Below, one piece after another: positions 5,748 through 6,926 of a DNA stretch of 6,926 nt. A program made the position numbers and the translations under genes. Under the pieces are notes generated by a model. That model saw nothing but the letters and a program-made list of their open reading frames with translations. It had not been told where the DNA came from and made no database searches. Each line of letters starts with the position of its first letter. Within the stretch, counting starts at the first letter, position 1. The stretch lies in NCBI GenBank assembly GCA_934675795.1, contig CAKURW010000058.1, positions 1 through 6,926 on the forward strand, read 5' to 3'. This stretch comes from an uncultured Collinsella sp. (GTDB lineage Bacteria; Actinomycetota; Coriobacteriia; Coriobacteriales; Coriobacteriaceae).

Positions 5748-6128
5748 ATGACTACGGCGTCAGCTCAGATCAACGTACGCCTCGATGCCAATCTCAAGAG
5801 AACCGGCGATGCTGCGCTCTCTAGCGCCGGCATGACACCGAGTCAAGCGGTGCGTGCGCTCTGGCAACTTGCGGCATCCCTGGCTGATCGACCTGGTGCG
5901 CTCCAGGACATCCTTTCGCCCGATCGAGCCCGAGCGGAGCAACACGAGCGCGAGAAGGCTGCCAGGCGCAAGCTGGGACTCATCGATCAGGGTTCACAGC
6001 TGTTTGCCATCGCCTGCCGTGAGTCGGGAATCGACGTGCCTAAGGCGCAGCCGACGGGCGATGAAGAACTCAAACGCAACGCCTATGCGGACCGCTATGG
6101 CGAGGAGATGAGCTGGCTCTATGAGTGA
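5748..6128 (+). CDS. RelB/DinJ-like antitoxin
   Basis: A 126-residue antitoxin expected to bind DNA and neutralise the downstream toxin. The first about 45 residues read as a ribbon-helix-helix of the RelB/DinJ type: a beta strand (AQINVRLD, 6-13), then helices through GMTPSQAVRALWQLAA (28-43). The rest is charged (ARAEQHEREKAARRKLG) and ends in NAYADRYGEEMSWLYE, a likely toxin-contacting tail. It is longer than DinJ (about 86 residues). GGGAGGA lies 3 nt before the ATG at 5748. The TGA at 6126-6128 overlaps the toxin start by 8 nt, indicating translational coupling. The family call is from the N-terminal pattern. The functional pairing is inferred from gene order and overlap. Confidence 0.82.
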   Translation: MTTASAQINVRLDANLKRTGDAALSSAGMTPSQAVRALWQLAASLADRPGALQDILSPDRARAEQHEREKAARRKLGLIDQGSQLFAIACRESGIDVPKAQPTGDEELKRNAYADRYGEEMSWLYE

Positions 6129-6615
6129 GGCTCTAAAGCGCATCTTGGTTGACACCAACGTGTGGCTCGATTACTTCATTCCCTCACGACGTGGTCGTTC
6201 GGCGGCGATTGAGTTTTTACGCGATGCATGCACGGCGCAGGTGGATTTGCTGTATGCGGCGACATCGTCCAAAGACCTGTTCTATTTGATTTCAAGTGAA
6301 CATAAGGCATGGTATCGGCGAGAGCATGGCTCACTATCCCAAGATGCCGCCGTGGCGGCGACATCACTTGCATGGGATTGCCTCGACGTGTTGTCGCAAC
6401 TTGCCACGCCGGTACCCTGCGACCTGAGTGACATATGGATGGCGAGCAAGCAGCGTAATCTCCATAGCGATTACGAAGACGATTTAATCATTGCGGCAGC
6501 GATACGCTCCCAAGCAGATTTACTGGTCACCAACGATGTCAAGCTCTGTTCGCATGCGCCCGTCGCAGCAATGAACGTCGAAAACGCAAGAAACTATCTA
6601 ACAACACTTAAATAG
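6121..6615 (+). CDS. PIN-domain ribonuclease toxin
   Basis: A 164-residue PIN-domain protein, probably the toxin of the pair: a Mg-dependent RNase cutting a specific RNA. The acidic active-site residues are visible: D11 in LVDTNVWLDYF, D52 in SSKDLFYLI at the position of the second acidic or Asn residue in related PIN proteins, E119/D120/D121 in DYEDDLIIAAAIRSQADLL, and D139 in LVTNDVKL. Length is slightly above compact VapC proteins (about 130) and fits the larger PIN toxins with DYED-type motifs. The ATG lies inside the antitoxin gene's last codons, so expression depends on upstream translation. Codons such as TTA, CTA and AAA are commoner than in the aminopeptidase gene, consistent with horizontal gain. 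A housekeeping PIN nuclease is less likely given the partner. All active-site positions appear intact. Confidence 0.85.
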   Translation: MSEALKRILVDTNVWLDYFIPSRRGRSAAIEFLRDACTAQVDLLYAATSSKDLFYLISSEHKAWYRREHGSLSQDAAVAATSLAWDCLDVLSQLATPVPCDLSDIWMASKQRNLHSDYEDDLIIAAAIRSQADLLVTNDVKLCSHAPVAAMNVENARNYLTTLK

Positions 6616-6629
6616 CGCTAGACCCCTCT

Positions 6630-6655
6630 GGTCGAATAATGGCCAGCGAGAGCCC
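6630..6655 (+). repeat. 26-nt direct repeat, copy 1
   Basis: It begins GGTCGAA and ends CAGCGAGAGCCC, matching 6687-6712 at 22 of 26 positions with a 57-bp period. It starts 15 bp after the toxin stop. CTGGTC (6628-6633) can pair with GGCCAG (6641-6646) with one wobble, a feature the second copy does not keep. Confidence 0.6.
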
Positions 6656-6686
6656 ACAGGTAGGGCCGCGCCAGCAAAGCGCCGCA

Positions 6687-6712
6687 GGTCGAACAAAAGT
6701 CAGCGAGAGCCC
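6687..6712 (+). repeat. 26-nt direct repeat, copy 2
   Basis: The second unit of the repeat that starts at 6630. Its last bases run into the inverted repeat GAGCCCGCCGTTTG (6707-6720), so the direct and inverted repeats are linked. Confidence 0.6.
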
Positions 6713-6805
6713 GCCGTTTGAGACAAGGTGCCGTGAAATGAAAAGGCGCTGACCTTCTGGTCGCGCCTTTGAAAGTGAACGGCAGATTGGCCAAACGGCG
6801 GGCTC
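6707..6805. repeat. 14-bp inverted repeat enclosing a terminator hairpin
   Basis: GAGCCCGCCGTTTG (6707-6720) and CAAACGGCGGGCTC (6792-6805) are perfect complements separated by 71 nt. The hairpin at 6742-6770 lies between them. This gives a large two-level fold, or terminal inverted repeats of a roughly 100-bp element. Confidence 0.65.
6742..6770 (-). terminator. Intrinsic terminator hairpin, probably for a minus-strand transcript
   Basis: AAAGGCGC (6742-6749) pairs with GCGCCTTT (6763-6770), and GACC (6751-6754) pairs with GGTC (6759-6762) around the loop TTCT, with T6750 bulged. Read on the minus strand, the stem continues into TTTTCATTT, a usable T-tract; on the plus strand only TTT follows. 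A leftward transcript from beyond the window, or the toxin mRNA, could end here. Confidence 0.65.
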
Positions 6806-6818
6806 GCAGCGTCGGCTC

Positions 6819-6845
6819 ATTACGCCGTTTGTAAAACGGCGTAAT
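6819..6845. repeat. Perfect 12-bp hairpin with a 3-nt loop
   Basis: ATTACGCCGTTT (6819-6830) and AAACGGCGTAAT (6834-6845) are exact complements around GTA. The T content after it on the plus strand is modest (TTCTTAG), so a terminator is possible but not clear. It shares the GCCGTTT word with the other repeats here. Confidence 0.6.
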
Positions 6846-6855
6846 TCTTAGTTCA

Positions 6856-6913
6856 AGACTTTAGTCTGCTGGGCGCGCAGCGGCCAGCTTCAACCCACCC
6901 GCTATGCGGGTGG
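6856..6913 (+). repeat. Two small hairpins resembling IS200/IS605-type ends
   Basis: AGACT-TT-AGTCT (6856-6867) is followed by CCACCCGC-TAT-GCGGGTGG (6895-6913), an 8-bp perfect stem. GCTGG (6868-6872) and CCAGC (6884-6888) can also pair between them. Subterminal hairpins of this kind, including an ACTTTAGT loop, are typical of IS200/IS605 ends and their guide-RNA scaffolds. No TnpA or TnpB gene lies in the window, so this is a resemblance only. Confidence 0.35.
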
Positions 6914-6926
6914 AGACAAACGGCTT

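Larger units (their letters stand above)
6616..6926. other. Structured gene-free region at the right end
   Basis: No convincing gene lies here. A 70-residue minus-strand open frame is produced by the repeats. The region contains a 26-nt direct repeat, a terminator hairpin inside a 14-bp inverted repeat, a 12-bp perfect hairpin and two further hairpins. The octamer GCCGTTTG or its complement occurs at 6713-6720, 6792-6799, 6824-6831, 6834-6840 (7 of 8) and 6917-6924. The layout resembles a palindrome-rich mobile element edge or a structured RNA that continues past the window. Confidence 0.6.

Noticed and set aside
6630..6712. A possible CRISPR array formed by the two 26-nt repeats
   Set aside because: Only two diverged units are present, the repeat is not followed by a third at the same period, and no cas gene is in the window.
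6608..6820. A 70-codon minus-strand open frame after the toxin gene
   Set aside because: It is made of the 26-nt repeats, the terminator hairpin and the inverted repeat, and even shows the repeat as a duplicated GLSL..RP peptide. It has no independent coding signal.

Overview
The window is GC-rich chromosomal DNA that looks like a Coriobacteriia genome, most plausibly Collinsella or a close relative. This rests on recalled family resemblance (a GGDCQALNA-type phosphofructokinase, an anchored Ntn amidase, an M18 aminopeptidase and hairpin-rich intergenic regions), not on a search. It carries six genes I consider real. Three on the minus strand are a membrane-anchored XRE-type regulator (303-1241), 6-phosphofructokinase (1676-2755) and a linear amide C-N hydrolase (2895-3980). 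Three on the plus strand are an M18 zinc aminopeptidase (4142-5527) and a two-gene toxin-antitoxin module (5748-6128 and 6121-6615).

Left part (1-1675): the regulator gene sits alone between two copies of a composite intergenic unit. Each copy has a 23-nt box followed by a long hairpin whose outer stem is shared and whose inner stem differs. Its upstream region also holds two near-identical 17-nt sequences with an ACCGGT core, 53 bp apart, which could be operators. A nested inverted repeat (1525-1684) fills the gap to pfkA, and its outermost arm includes the pfkA stop codon.

Middle (1676-5660): pfkA and the amidase gene point left and are separated by 139 bp containing a 10-bp inverted repeat. 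The amidase and aminopeptidase genes diverge from a short shared upstream region. The aminopeptidase is followed by two tandem intrinsic terminators.

Right part (5661-6926): a recognisable promoter drives a RelB/DinJ-like antitoxin whose end overlaps the start of a PIN-domain nuclease toxin by 8 nt. The last 311 bp have no convincing gene. They are dense in structure: a 26-nt direct repeat, a terminator hairpin nested in a 14-bp inverted repeat, a perfect 12-bp hairpin, and two small hairpins that resemble IS200/IS605-type element ends. The octamer GCCGTTTG occurs there five times in both orientations (one copy is 7/8). This is the part that most deserves sequence from beyond the window edge.

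The core genes look like ordinary housekeeping and gut-lifestyle functions (glycolysis, peptide turnover, amide hydrolysis). I see no complete undescribed multi-gene system. The novel material is in the intergenic structured repeats and in the architecture of the membrane-bound regulator.
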